In this document: positions 16,479-25,499 of the stretch, piece after piece
Numbering within the stretch: the first letter of the stretch is position 1
Layout: the number at the start of each line of letters is the position of its first letter
DNA from: Alistipes sp. dk3624
Lineage (GTDB): Bacteria > Bacteroidota > Bacteroidia > Bacteroidales > Rikenellaceae
Direction: 5' to 3'
DNA length: 64,000 bases
Assembly: GCF_009557455.1 (NCBI RefSeq)
Contig: NZ_CP045651.1
Span: forward strand, 806,001-870,000
Position numbers and translations under genes: made by a program
Notes under the pieces: model-generated
Seen by the model: only the letters and a program-made list of their open reading frames with translations
Database searches by the model: none
Told to the model about the DNA's origin: nothing

Positions 16479-18935
16479 CTATCTATTGAGGATATTGAAG
16501 CTTGCACTTTGTTTGTCGGGAGCGATACCGATCTTGCCGGCTCCCTCGGCGGCCCTGACGCCGCTGAGCTTCACGCCCACGGTCTTGACGATGCTGTCGG
16601 GGGTGTAGAGCACCATACCGTTGAGATTGACGGCGCTGCTGCGGTCGTCGCCCCAGATGCGCAGGTCATGAGCGTTGGAGAAGACGAAATCGGTACCCTG
16701 CACCGCCGTAGCCTTGTCGTCCAGCTGGGTCTGCAGGAAGATGTCCCCGCCGCTGCAGTTGGTCTGCACGGCGCCGTCCTTGGCCCGCAGCAGCGAGATC
16801 TTGAAGAATCCCGACACCACGTTGTTCATCTTGTTGTAGTCGCCCAGCGACTCGATGGCCACCAGCGCCGGCTGGTCGTAGATCAGCCCTTCGCAGCTGA
16901 GCACGTTGCTGCCGAACGACACTTCCGTGTCGGACATGGCGTGTATCTTGTTGAAATCGACCACGACGGTCTTGATGTTTTCGTAACGCGTATCTTCGAA
17001 CGTCTGCACGCTGAAGCGGCCGCTGTGGCTGCCCGGGGTGATCGTCAGGCGCGGCTGGCGGCCCATGTCGAAGTCCATCTTGTCGGCCGTACCCTTGCCG
17101 TAGATGCCGTCGATGACGATATCGGCTTTGGTGGCGTTCGTCAGGCGCACGCCGTTGGTCTTGAAGATGCCCAGTTCGTACACTACGTCGCTCTCGCCCT
17201 CGGTTCCGGCCGTCGAGGAGATCATCCGCACGACCGAAGGCTGGTCTACGATCGTGGCCAGGCTCTTGCCGCGGATCAGGTACGAGTCGGTAACATCCGA
17301 AAGCTGAAGGTCGAACGTGCGGTCGCCTTCGAGCAGGTCGTTGGCCATGACGGGAACTTCCACCGTATAGCGGTTCAGGTAGCGGTCGCGGCCGTCGGTG
17401 CTCGGGATAAAGGAGAGCGTACCGGTCACGGGCGTGAAGTTAAGCCCCTCTTTGGCGCTCACGGGCGTAGTTTTGTAGTTCACCGTAACGGGACGGGGCG
17501 TACCCTCGTCCGTGAATCCGAAGCCCGAAAGGGTTACGGTAAAGGTCGCCGTGGCGTAGCCGTCGATGGGTTTGTTGACGATGATGTCGCTTACGTGGAT
17601 GCCGTGCGCCAGCTTCGTCACGCGGCTCCCCTCGCCCACGAAGAACGCCTCGCCGCTCATGGGCAGGCAGACCTCGCTGAAGGCCGTAGGCTCGTTCTCC
17701 ACGGCGAAGCGGTCGAAGAGCGTCTCGCCCGTGGCCGAGAGCATCGAGAGGCGTCCCGTTGCGGAGTTGCCCATCAGCAGGTCGTCGTTGCCGTTGATGC
17801 GCAGGTTCGTGTAATTGGCCGCGGTATTCTTCTCGTAGAGCTTGCGTCCCTCTTTCGAGAGTTTGATGATCTTGCCGCGCGAGGCGCTGCGGTCGTAAAG
17901 GCTCACGACGCAGTGGTCGCCCGCGATGTTCTGCGCGATGGCCGAAACCTCGCCCCGGTCGGCGCTCGAGATGAGCACCGTACCGTCCGAACGCAGCAGC
18001 GCGAAGTAGGAGTTCTTGGAGTCGTGGCCTCCCACCAGCAGCTCGCCGGTAGGCAACACGCCGAGTTGGTCGAGGCGCGTGTCGGCCGAGGCCGGAACGA
18101 TGGGTTTGTTGAATACCTCGTCGCCTTCGGGACGGATCTTCACGACCGTGCCCCCGGCCTTCTCGCCCTGGCCCACCAGGTAGATGTCGCCGTCGGCGGT
18201 CGAGACCATCCGCTCGATGCGGTAGCTCTCGTCGGGCAGCGTCGTGAGGAAATAGGGCTTGCCGTTCTCGTCGAGACGCACCACCGAGCTGCCGCCCTTG
18301 CCGTCGGTGAAGGCGGCGTGCAGCAGTTCCGAGCGGTTGCCCAGCACATCGAAATGGCGGCACACGGCGCCCGTCACGGCCGTATAGAAATAGACGACCT
18401 TGTTGCGGGGCGACACCTTGCAGACGAAGCCCGCCTCGCGGCCCTCCTTATTCAGCGTGCTGCCCGATAGGATGATGTGTCCGTCGGGCAGGACCTGCCC
18501 GGCCATGATCTTCGTGCCCGGCTCGCCGATATAGAAGTCGCGCTCCACCACGCCGTTACTGCCCATCAGCATGGCATGGCCCGTAGCACGGCTGCGCTTG
18601 TCGCCGGCGGGGATGTGGCGGTAGCCCATCACGAGCACCTGCCCGTCGCCAACGCTCTCCAGCGCGAGGATACGCTCGAACTCATCGCCCGGGAAACGCT
18701 TGAACAGGCGGCTGCCGCCGCTGCGGTCGAGCCAGGTGAGCGATGCGCGGGAGTCGCTTACGCCGGCCGCTACGGCCTCCCCGTTGGTGAAGTCGGTTTC
18801 CATGACCTCGAACTGGTGTGCGCGTCCGTAGTTCTTGTCATAGACTACGGGCATGTATTGGGCGGCCGCGGGAGTCGTCGAGAGAACGCCTGCGAAGAGG
18901 CCGGCTATCAGAATATATTTGTCGATGCTTTTCAT
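16479..18935 (-). CDS. Secreted propeller-like protein with Calx-beta repeats
   Basis: An 818-aa protein with a Sec signal (cleaved after PAAAQ). Residues ~30-440 contain repeated 'GDGQVLVMGYR', 'DGHIILSGS', 'DGDIYLVGQG', 'TGELLVGGHDS' strands, the pattern of a beta-propeller built from ~45-residue blades. From ~455 there are three Calx-beta-like domains. The first is the clearest (ATFTVTLSGFGFTDEG, YKTTPVSAKEGLNFTPVTG, DRTFDLQLSDVT). Calx-beta domains often bind calcium and occur in adhesion proteins. The gene lies between the OmpA-type protein and the small barrel, all head-to-tail, so an extracellular or periplasmic role in the pilus machinery is likely but unproven. Confidence 0.7.
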   Translation of the reverse strand: MKSIDKYILIAGLFAGVLSTTPAAAQYMPVVYDKNYGRAHQFEVMETDFTNGEAVAAGVSDSRASLTWLDRSGGSRLFKRFPGDEFERILALESVGDGQVLVMGYRHIPAGDKRSRATGHAMLMGSNGVVERDFYIGEPGTKIMAGQVLPDGHIILSGSTLNKEGREAGFVCKVSPRNKVVYFYTAVTGAVCRHFDVLGNRSELLHAAFTDGKGGSSVVRLDENGKPYFLTTLPDESYRIERMVSTADGDIYLVGQGEKAGGTVVKIRPEGDEVFNKPIVPASADTRLDQLGVLPTGELLVGGHDSKNSYFALLRSDGTVLISSADRGEVSAIAQNIAGDHCVVSLYDRSASRGKIIKLSKEGRKLYEKNTAANYTNLRINGNDDLLMGNSATGRLSMLSATGETLFDRFAVENEPTAFSEVCLPMSGEAFFVGEGSRVTKLAHGIHVSDIIVNKPIDGYATATFTVTLSGFGFTDEGTPRPVTVNYKTTPVSAKEGLNFTPVTGTLSFIPSTDGRDRYLNRYTVEVPVMANDLLEGDRTFDLQLSDVTDSYLIRGKSLATIVDQPSVVRMISSTAGTEGESDVVYELGIFKTNGVRLTNATKADIVIDGIYGKGTADKMDFDMGRQPRLTITPGSHSGRFSVQTFEDTRYENIKTVVVDFNKIHAMSDTEVSFGSNVLSCEGLIYDQPALVAIESLGDYNKMNNVVSGFFKISLLRAKDGAVQTNCSGGDIFLQTQLDDKATAVQGTDFVFSNAHDLRIWGDDRSSAVNLNGMVLYTPDSIVKTVGVKLSGVRAAEGAGKIGIAPDKQSASFNILNR

Positions 18936-18964
18936 AATTTTATGCTGTTTTTATTTTTCCCGGA

Positions 18965-20977
18965 TTATTGTTTTTTGACGATGATGTCCACGCGGCGGGC
19001 CGTGCGGTTCAGTTCGATGCGCTCGCGCAGGGGCAGTTCGATCATGGGCGTCTCGGGGTTCCATCCTCCGGACAGGCTCAGGCGTCGCTCTTCCATCTGT
19101 GCGCGGTAGTCCTCGGCGTCGGGGGCGGTGCGCCCACGGCCCTCCCAGACGATCCGGGGCTTCATGCCGCAGCGAACGAGCTCCTCGGCCGCCGCCCTGG
19201 CCCGTTGTTCCGAGAGCCGTTGATTGTATCCTTCCGCTCCCATTTCGTCGGCATAGCCCACGACGATGACCTCGGACAGTGTCCCGATCACCGGGTCGGC
19301 GGCCAGCGCGCGCAGCGCTTCGGCACTCTGCGCCCGGAGTTCCCAGCGGTCGAAATCGTAATAGAGCGTGAGCAGGATCTCTCCCTCTTCGGGTTGCATG
19401 CGGATCGTACTCTCGATCAGGCTGTCGTCCGTCGGGGCGCCGCCTCCGCGTTCCAGGTCCGTCACCTGCGTCAGGGCGCCGTTCAGGGCGAGATATTCCC
19501 GCGAGACGCCGAGCGCCTCCAATCCCGAAATCGAGGTGCGGGCGTTCTCGAACGTATAGATGTCGTCGCGGAACTCGAGGCCCCGGCGATCCGAAATGAA
19601 ATACCCCTGCCCGTCATGGAACATCATCCCGTAGTCGTTGTACACGGAGTTGATCGGGTAAGGAAGATGCCACAGCGAGTTGGACATGATCTTGCCCTCG
19701 ACGAAGTTCGCGCGGTAGATGTCGTATCCGCCGTAGCCTTCCTGCCCGTTGCTGGCGAAGTAGAGTTCGTCTTCGATGATCGAGGGGAATATCTCGTCGC
19801 CTTCGGTGTTGACCGTCGAGCCGAGGTTTTCGGGGTCGGACCAGCGTTCGGTCTGCTCGTTCCAGTAGGAGACGTAGAGGTCCATGCCTCCGTAGCCGCC
19901 TTCCAGATCGGAGGCGAACAGCAGCGTGCGTCCTCCGTCCAGCAGCACCGGGTGGGCGTAGCACGCCTCTTCCTGATGCTCGAACAACGGCTGCAGGGCG
20001 CTCCATCCGCCGCGCCTGGCGTTATATACCGTATAGAAAAGCTGGGTGCGGAACAGTTCCTTGACATCCACGCCGTGGATGCGGTCCGACCCGCGGTAGT
20101 TGATGCCCGTGACCACCCGCAGGTCGCCTTCCGACGCGGCGGCCCCGTTCTGCACCTCGCGGGGCAGGTCGCGCAGGGGCTTCAGCTCGCCGTCGCCGCC
20201 GATGGAGAAATACTCCGTGCGGTGGAAGAAGACCTTGCGCGGGTCGAGCATGCGGCTCTGGCTGGCCGCGCAGAAGATGCGTCCGTCCCACTCTCCGAGC
20301 CAGTATTCGGCCGCCGTACTGCCTGCCAGCAGGCGCACGGCGTAGTCCGCTTCGCCCTTGTTGTAGTAGTGCTGCTGATTCGAGAGCGCGTAGAGCGTAT
20401 TGAGGAAACGCTGGTTGCGGCTGTGCGGACTGCGGAAGGCATAGTGGCGTGCCACGACCTCGGCCTGCTGGGTGCGATCCAGCAGGCGCAGCGCGTCGAT
20501 ATAGGTGCAGGCGTCGTCCACGTCCAGCAAGGAATCGCTGCTTTCGTAGACCGTCGTATAGTGTTTCGCGCTGTTTTCGGGATCTTGCAGCATGTTGTAC
20601 ACGCGGGCCATCTTCAGCTCCAGACGCAGCCATTCGGGCATGTCGTGTCCGTCCACGCGGGAGGAGGCCCGTTCATAGAATTTCATGGCCTTGTCGTAGC
20701 GGCTGGTGATGAACGCCCGGTCGCCCAGACGCTCCAGGCGCGTGGCCCGGCTGTGGGCCGGGGCCTCCTCTGCGGCGGCCGCTTTCTCCTGCTTTCCGCG
20801 GGAGCGGCTCTTCTCCGCAGCGGGAATCTGTCCCCGCTGCTGCATGCGCGCTGCGCGGGCTTCGCTGCGCGCCTGGCTGCGCGGGGAGCCTTCGTCCTGC
20901 GCCGAAGCGTTCGTAGCCCAGCATGCGGCCAGCAGCAGGCACATCGATAGTATTGCGTTGCGTTTAAATTTTCTCAT
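18965..20977 (-). CDS. TPR/beta-propeller/OmpA-domain cell-envelope protein (PorE-like)
   Basis: A 670-aa protein: Sec signal (ATNASAQ), a basic low-complexity stretch (~25-80), TPR helices (~82-210), a WD40/PD40-like propeller (~230-470; GGRTLLFASDLEGGYGGMDLY and DELYFASNGQEGYGGYDIY are blades), and a C-terminal OmpA domain (~540-670). In the OmpA domain, YYDFDRWEL, VVGYADEMGAEGYNQRLSEQRA and the final NRTARRVDI hold the Asp and Arg that contact peptidoglycan in the family. The same architecture (minus a carboxypeptidase-regulatory domain) is known from PorE of the type IX secretion system and from pilus loci. Here it probably ties the pilus base to peptidoglycan. Confidence 0.82.
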   Translation of the reverse strand: MRKFKRNAILSMCLLLAACWATNASAQDEGSPRSQARSEARAARMQQRGQIPAAEKSRSRGKQEKAAAAEEAPAHSRATRLERLGDRAFITSRYDKAMKFYERASSRVDGHDMPEWLRLELKMARVYNMLQDPENSAKHYTTVYESSDSLLDVDDACTYIDALRLLDRTQQAEVVARHYAFRSPHSRNQRFLNTLYALSNQQHYYNKGEADYAVRLLAGSTAAEYWLGEWDGRIFCAASQSRMLDPRKVFFHRTEYFSIGGDGELKPLRDLPREVQNGAAASEGDLRVVTGINYRGSDRIHGVDVKELFRTQLFYTVYNARRGGWSALQPLFEHQEEACYAHPVLLDGGRTLLFASDLEGGYGGMDLYVSYWNEQTERWSDPENLGSTVNTEGDEIFPSIIEDELYFASNGQEGYGGYDIYRANFVEGKIMSNSLWHLPYPINSVYNDYGMMFHDGQGYFISDRRGLEFRDDIYTFENARTSISGLEALGVSREYLALNGALTQVTDLERGGGAPTDDSLIESTIRMQPEEGEILLTLYYDFDRWELRAQSAEALRALAADPVIGTLSEVIVVGYADEMGAEGYNQRLSEQRARAAAEELVRCGMKPRIVWEGRGRTAPDAEDYRAQMEERRLSLSGGWNPETPMIELPLRERIELNRTARRVDIIVKKQ

Positions 20978-21001
20978 CAGGATTATCTTTTTTTTCGACG
21001 G

Positions 21002-21601
21002 CTATTTGAATATGTTGTACACCAGGTGGACGCCGAACTTGGTGGGGCCGATCCACATCTTCGTGTTTTTCTTCTCCAGCGGATAGTGCGCCCACTCGCC
21101 GCCCAGCAGGTACTTGTTGTACTGCAGGTGGGCGTAGCCTACCCCGAGGTTCACATCCAAACGGAAGCGTTTCGCGAGGTAGAACTTGTAGCCGAGCGAC
21201 ACGCCGGCCGACACGCCCCAGCCCTTGCGGCGGTAGCTCTCCTTGTCCTCGCCCTTGTACAGGCCGATGTTGAAGTTGCCGTACATGGCGTAGGGGCCTA
21301 TGTAGAAACCGTCGAAGGCGTTGTTCGTATAGTAGTATTTCGGTTTGACGTAGTAGCGCAGGTCGATGCTTCCGATAAGCGTGCGGAACACCTCTTCGTG
21401 TTTCTTGAACATGTACGGCATCCACAGCACGTCGCCGTTCACGGTGAACTGCCGGCCTACGTTCCATTCGATGCCCACGTTGGGGCTCCCCGCCAGGATC
21501 AGCGGGATATTCGTTTTGACGGCTTGCGCCCGGGCATGGCCGGCGGACAGAAACGTCAGCAACCCGATGATGCCGGCAATGCGGATGATAGACTTTTTCA
21601 T
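21002..21601 (-). CDS. DUF3575-family outer-membrane protein
   Basis: A longer frame runs to 22105, but the true start is the ATG at 21601 (MKKSIIRIAGIIGLLTFLSAGHARAQA, a clean signal peptide), because the upstream region codes for the Mfa2-like protein in another frame. The 199-aa product has the DUF3575 signature: VKTNIPLILAGSPNVGIEW, a WMPYMFKK strand, IDLRYYVKP and GFYIGPYAMYGNFN, ending HLVYNIFK. These proteins are predicted barrels found in FimA/Mfa-type loci of Bacteroidales, usually next to the anchor subunit as here. Confidence 0.85.
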   Translation of the reverse strand: MKKSIIRIAGIIGLLTFLSAGHARAQAVKTNIPLILAGSPNVGIEWNVGRQFTVNGDVLWMPYMFKKHEEVFRTLIGSIDLRYYVKPKYYYTNNAFDGFYIGPYAMYGNFNIGLYKGEDKESYRRKGWGVSAGVSLGYKFYLAKRFRLDVNLGVGYAHLQYNKYLLGGEWAHYPLEKKNTKMWIGPTKFGVHLVYNIFK

Positions 21602-21639
21602 TGTAATCGTTATTTTTATTTTCATATATGCCATGCTGT

Positions 21640-22620
21640 CTACATCGGCGTGACCTCGCCCTGCTCGATGTCGCCCCAGCCGACGAGCTCGATGCCGAAG
21701 ACGAAGAAGCCTTTGAACACGAACTTCACCTGGTGCCTCGGGTCGAGGTGGAAATTCCACGCTGCGGCGTTGCCGTTCGGGTCGGTGACCGTCGGCGGAG
21801 TCTCCTGATCGAAACCGCTGAACACGCCCATGACGTTTCCCCTTGCATCGTAGAAGCGCACGACGAGATCCATCGCCTCGCGCGTCGTATTGCGGTTCGG
21901 GTCGGCGTAGTGCGTGCCGCCCGAGGGGAACACGTACTCGGGACCTGTCGTGAAATCGGCTCCGGAGGAGCTTACCTCGTGCGAGCTCTGCACGTATCCG
22001 TCCGCCGGACGGCGGTAACAGCCGTCGAAGCCCATGTGCGTGCCGACGCCCATATATTGTATATCTATTCGCGCTACGGCGGCCGGCAGTTCTTTGAACT
22101 CGCACAGAACGCTGGCCTTGTAGACGCTGTCTTTTGCCAAGTTGACCGTATCGGGTCTGCCGGCCATCGGATGCTCCAGCGGGTAGGACGTGATATCGTC
22201 CTGAAGTACGACACGGAAGTTGGGGCCGGGAGTGTGTACCGTCCCGGCATTGCCGAGCAGCGGCTCGGAGATGTGGGAGTCCTGATGGGGCTGGCCCCTA
22301 TCGCAGTAGGTCTCGTCCACGTTGGCGAAGGCGCTCACCTTGTAGCCTCCGCCCCACGGCAGTTTGAATCGCAGGATGCCGTCCCTGCCTATGGTGTTGG
22401 GGTCGAACGGTCCCTCTATGAACCGGGTATAGCGGTGCGTGCCGGAAGCGTCGTGAATGGACACCAGCACGTTGTCGATCGTCCCGTCCTGGAGTTGCGG
22501 GATGTATATCTTGAAGTTGTTCTCGTCTTCGAAGTAGTCGTAAGTGCAGGATACCGCGGCGAAGATCACCAGACATAAACCCAGCAACCGACCTCTCATG
22601 TTCTTGTAGCGTTGTATCAT
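21640..22620 (-). CDS. FimB/Mfa2-family minor fimbrial anchor subunit
   Basis: A 326-aa lipoprotein (LVIFAAVSC, Cys25 from the first Met; Met8 is an alternative start). It shows the Mfa2 pattern: an early strand NNFKIYIP, then VLVSIHDASGTHRYTRFIEG, a KLPWGGGYKVSAFANVDE strand, and a second domain ending in FGIELVGWGDIEQGEV. In Porphyromonas, FimB and Mfa2 stay lipid-anchored in the outer membrane and set pilus length and attachment. Consistently, no Arg or Lys cleavage position occurs after its first strand, unlike the pilin and tip proteins of this locus. Confidence 0.88.
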   Translation of the reverse strand: MIQRYKNMRGRLLGLCLVIFAAVSCTYDYFEDENNFKIYIPQLQDGTIDNVLVSIHDASGTHRYTRFIEGPFDPNTIGRDGILRFKLPWGGGYKVSAFANVDETYCDRGQPHQDSHISEPLLGNAGTVHTPGPNFRVVLQDDITSYPLEHPMAGRPDTVNLAKDSVYKASVLCEFKELPAAVARIDIQYMGVGTHMGFDGCYRRPADGYVQSSHEVSSSGADFTTGPEYVFPSGGTHYADPNRNTTREAMDLVVRFYDARGNVMGVFSGFDQETPPTVTDPNGNAAAWNFHLDPRHQVKFVFKGFFVFGIELVGWGDIEQGEVTPM

Positions 22621-22674
22621 ACGTTCTAAAATTTATACCTGAATACTCCTCCGGGTAATGAAAGTGAAAAAGAG

Positions 22675-22710
22675 AAAAGGGGAGAGGGATTGCTCCACTC
22701 TCCCCCTTTT
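22675..22710 (-). terminator. Hairpin between major pilin and anchor genes
   Basis: An inverted repeat AAAAGGGGAGAG / CTCTCCCCCTTTT (one bulged base) with a ~11-nt loop lies 20 nt beyond the major-pilin stop. On the minus strand it is followed by a T-rich run. It should reduce read-through, giving more pilin mRNA than mRNA for the downstream assembly genes. Confidence 0.65.
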
Positions 22711-22731
22711 GTTTCGTCGCTCGAAGATGGA

Positions 22732-24123
22732 TTACATATCTACATCCACGTTGTCGATCGTGGCGTTCCAATCTGCCAGACCGACCGTGATTTCCAGATT
22801 ACCGTATTCCTCCGGTTGGGGAAGCGGCTTGTCGGGATCGGTCGGGTCTACCCACGTACCTGCGCCCCTGAGCGTAAGGTTCAGCTCCAGAATGCAGTTG
22901 CCCTTGAGTGTGGCGGTGACGGCGCCGGCCCATGCGATCTGCACGCCTTGGGGAGCGGTGAGTACATCATTCTCACCATCGCCGTCCGTATCTTTGGGAT
23001 AGCCGGCGGGAACATACATGTTGTCTTTCGTGATACCGGTAACCACCACGTCGAGTTTCTCTTTACTGTCACCTAGGACACTCCCGTCACTTCGCCCGGA
23101 GCCGGCGGGAATGAGCATCACGTCCTTCCACGATTTGAAATTGCCGGAAAGGATCGTGCCGTTGCTGTTGTAACCGGTTGTGGGGTACATACTTTCGAAC
23201 GCGCCCTTGGCGAAGAACACGGTGTTCTTGGCGGTAATGCCCTGATCAACTTTATCATCGAGGCCAGTGATCGCGTTGCGACGGACCGTTCCGCGCAACA
23301 TGGTTTCCGCATTTGCGTCGGTGACCGTTGTGGGATCGTACGTCAGGTTGATGCCCGTCTTGATACGGCGGATACGCAGCGAAGCCTCACCGGCCTGGAA
23401 ATCGATCGCGTCGTTGCGGTTGTTGGTATTATCCTCCAACTGGTTGATACGCACGCGCACGAGGCTCACGATACGGGTTAGCTTATAGGTTGCCGGAGTA
23501 TAGCCATTTTCACCTTTCGCAACCCCGTTCCCGTCCGTGGTTTTGTCCGCTACGATTTGTACGTTCTTTTTAGAAGCCACGAACACTTCGGGAGCTTCGT
23601 CGTAACCTACCGAATTAGCCTCGCTGCCATTCGGGTTACTCGTCGCATTGTAGTCCTTGTAACCATCGTAGGTAGTACTCTTGACCGCATCCATGTAGAG
23701 ATCCACGATATTGCGCCCCTTGGCGGTAGCTATCGACCAGTCGATGGTGCTACGCTGATCCCAGTTGGCGAAGACATAGACGTCGTAGGTACCCGCGGGA
23801 ATGCCATTGATTACTCTGTTGGGCTGATCAGCAATATCATTCTTCGTGTTGTCGTACGGAACTTCCTGAGCATTCTTGATTACGCCGCTCTGCACGAAGA
23901 AGACAGCCAGGCTCTTGATGTTGTTTGCCCAGCTCGTGGTCGGTATGGCCGACGATTGCGCATACGTAGCCGGGGCTTTTTCGAAGGCCAGCGAGATACT
24001 TAACGCTCCCGTAGCGCCGTCGTCAGCGCCGCCTACGGGATCGCTGTCCTTGTTGCAGGAGGCCAGACCCGCGATCAGGGCCGCTCCCATCATCAGTGTT
24101 ACAAAAAAGTTTTTTCTTCTCAT
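22732..24123 (-). CDS. Mfa1-like major fimbrillin (type V pilus stalk subunit)
   Basis: A 463-aa lipoprotein precursor (LIAGLASC, Cys23). The N-terminal domain starts with the A1 strand SISLAFEK, then continues with NIKSLAVFFVQSG, INGIPAGTYDVYVFANWD and VKSTTY. The C-terminal domain ends with YGNLEITVGLADWNATIDNV. These are the marks of Mfa1-type type V pilins. In the family, the lipidated precursor is cut after a basic residue to expose the donor-strand groove; here Lys49 stands exactly after the first strand. It is the first gene of the pilus row and is followed by a partial terminator, both fitting the most abundant subunit. Confidence 0.88.
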   Translation of the reverse strand: MRRKNFFVTLMMGAALIAGLASCNKDSDPVGGADDGATGALSISLAFEKAPATYAQSSAIPTTSWANNIKSLAVFFVQSGVIKNAQEVPYDNTKNDIADQPNRVINGIPAGTYDVYVFANWDQRSTIDWSIATAKGRNIVDLYMDAVKSTTYDGYKDYNATSNPNGSEANSVGYDEAPEVFVASKKNVQIVADKTTDGNGVAKGENGYTPATYKLTRIVSLVRVRINQLEDNTNNRNDAIDFQAGEASLRIRRIKTGINLTYDPTTVTDANAETMLRGTVRRNAITGLDDKVDQGITAKNTVFFAKGAFESMYPTTGYNSNGTILSGNFKSWKDVMLIPAGSGRSDGSVLGDSKEKLDVVVTGITKDNMYVPAGYPKDTDGDGENDVLTAPQGVQIAWAGAVTATLKGNCILELNLTLRGAGTWVDPTDPDKPLPQPEEYGNLEITVGLADWNATIDNVDVDM

Positions 24124-24151
24124 GATTTAAAAATTTTAAGTGTAAGGGTTG

Positions 24152-24159
24152 TTAAAGTA
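24152..24159 (-). promoter_or_regulatory. Imperfect -7 element of the pilus operon
   Basis: TACTTTAA lies ~30 nt upstream of the major-pilin ATG and matches TAnnTTTG at six of eight bases. No TTTG -33 element is visible. A weak core promoter fits dependence on the adjacent AraC-type activator (inference). Confidence 0.35.
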
Positions 24160-24287
24160 TTGTTCTTTCGCTTCGCGTTGTTTATTTAAGGTATTCTTAC
24201 TCCTACCCCGCTTGCCAGCAGACCGGCAGCAGCAGGGAGAGCAGAAGAATTTTTATTTCGCATTTCGATATCATAGGCTATCACGTG

Positions 24288-24875
24288 TTATCGGTTTTCA
24301 GACGCCTTTGTTCTCGAAGCGGCGCGCCGCTTCGGGAGGTTTTTCGCATTAGCGCTCGTTTCAGAGGGTTTTTCCGACCTCCGGCGCGGGGATGAAGCGT
24401 TGCTCCTCCTTGAAAAATCGGGCGAAAACGCTTCCGAATGGGTGCGTAAATTCATAGGAGTCTGTCCGAAATATCGTTTACAGAAGGTAATGAGATAGGA
24501 CGACGCAGAGAAGCCGTGATCCGTGGCGATTTCAGCAAAAGTCTTATTCGTATTGCGTAAATCGTGAAGGACGCGTTCGGCGCGACGCTCCTGGAGCCAC
24601 TCGTGAGCCGGGCGTTTGAACTCCGCCTTAAACTTGCGCTGAAAGCTGCGGACGCTCATGTTTGCCAGGGATGCAAAATCCTGAACGTTGCAGATCCCTT
24701 TATAATATTCGTAGACGAAATCCTTGAAATGGGCGCTATATCCTACGACGTAGTGCAGAAGAGCGTACAGCTCCTCCGGAGTATGATAACCGCGAAGAAG
24801 GATGCAGAGCTCCTCCTGCTTGACCTTATGGAAATGGATGCAGTTAAGACCGTCGTCCAGGGCTCTGGACAACAC
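24288..24875 (-). CDS. AraC-type regulator, C-terminal DNA-binding half (out of frame)
   Basis: This 195-aa frame (GTG at 24873-24875) carries the double helix-turn-helix of AraC proteins: DFASLANMSVRSFQRKFKAEF and TFAEIATDHGFSASSYLITFC, closing with RYFGQTPMNLR. It then has a basic, Ser/Ala-rich tail of ~45 residues. The same frame is open upstream through HVKQQVADFFWV up to the homopolymer at 24916-24952, so it was made as one protein with the cupin-like half at 24902-25312. With 37 C the halves are in different frames. A tract of 35, 38 or any 3n+2 bases would give a ~340-aa regulator. It lies directly upstream of the pilus operon, which it probably controls. Confidence 0.85.
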   Translation of the reverse strand: MLSRALDDGLNCIHFHKVKQEELCILLRGYHTPEELYALLHYVVGYSAHFKDFVYEYYKGICNVQDFASLANMSVRSFQRKFKAEFKRPAHEWLQERRAERVLHDLRNTNKTFAEIATDHGFSASSYLITFCKRYFGQTPMNLRTHSEAFSPDFSRRSNASSPRRRSEKPSETSANAKNLPKRRAASRTKASENR

Positions 24876-24901
24876 CCAGAAAAAGTCCGCAACCTGCTGT
24901 T

Positions 24902-25312
<411 letters not shown>

Positions 25313-25340
25313 GACAAAACAAACTCGTGGTTTCCTTTTG

Positions 25341-25348
25341 CAAAATTA
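25341..25348 (-). promoter_or_regulatory. Promoter -7 element of the AraC-type gene
   Basis: TAATTTTG on the minus strand fits TAnnTTTG and lies 29 nt upstream of the ATG at 25312. No clear TTTG is seen 19-21 bp further upstream. Confidence 0.5.
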
Positions 25349-25499
25349 CAACGTCAGAAATAGAAATAATTTAAAAAATCTGACAAAATATTTAAAATAC
25401 GCGACAATTTGCACCCTTTTTTACGGTAAAAGCCCCCATTCTATGTTATTATACGCCATAAAAACTCTCGGAACGATACCCGAATCATGCCTTCGTCCA

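Noticed and set aside
24124-24287. Invertible promoter upstream of the pilus operon
   Set aside because: I looked for long inverted repeats flanking this gap, the usual Bacteroidales switch. Only very short repeats are present and there is no recombinase gene nearby.
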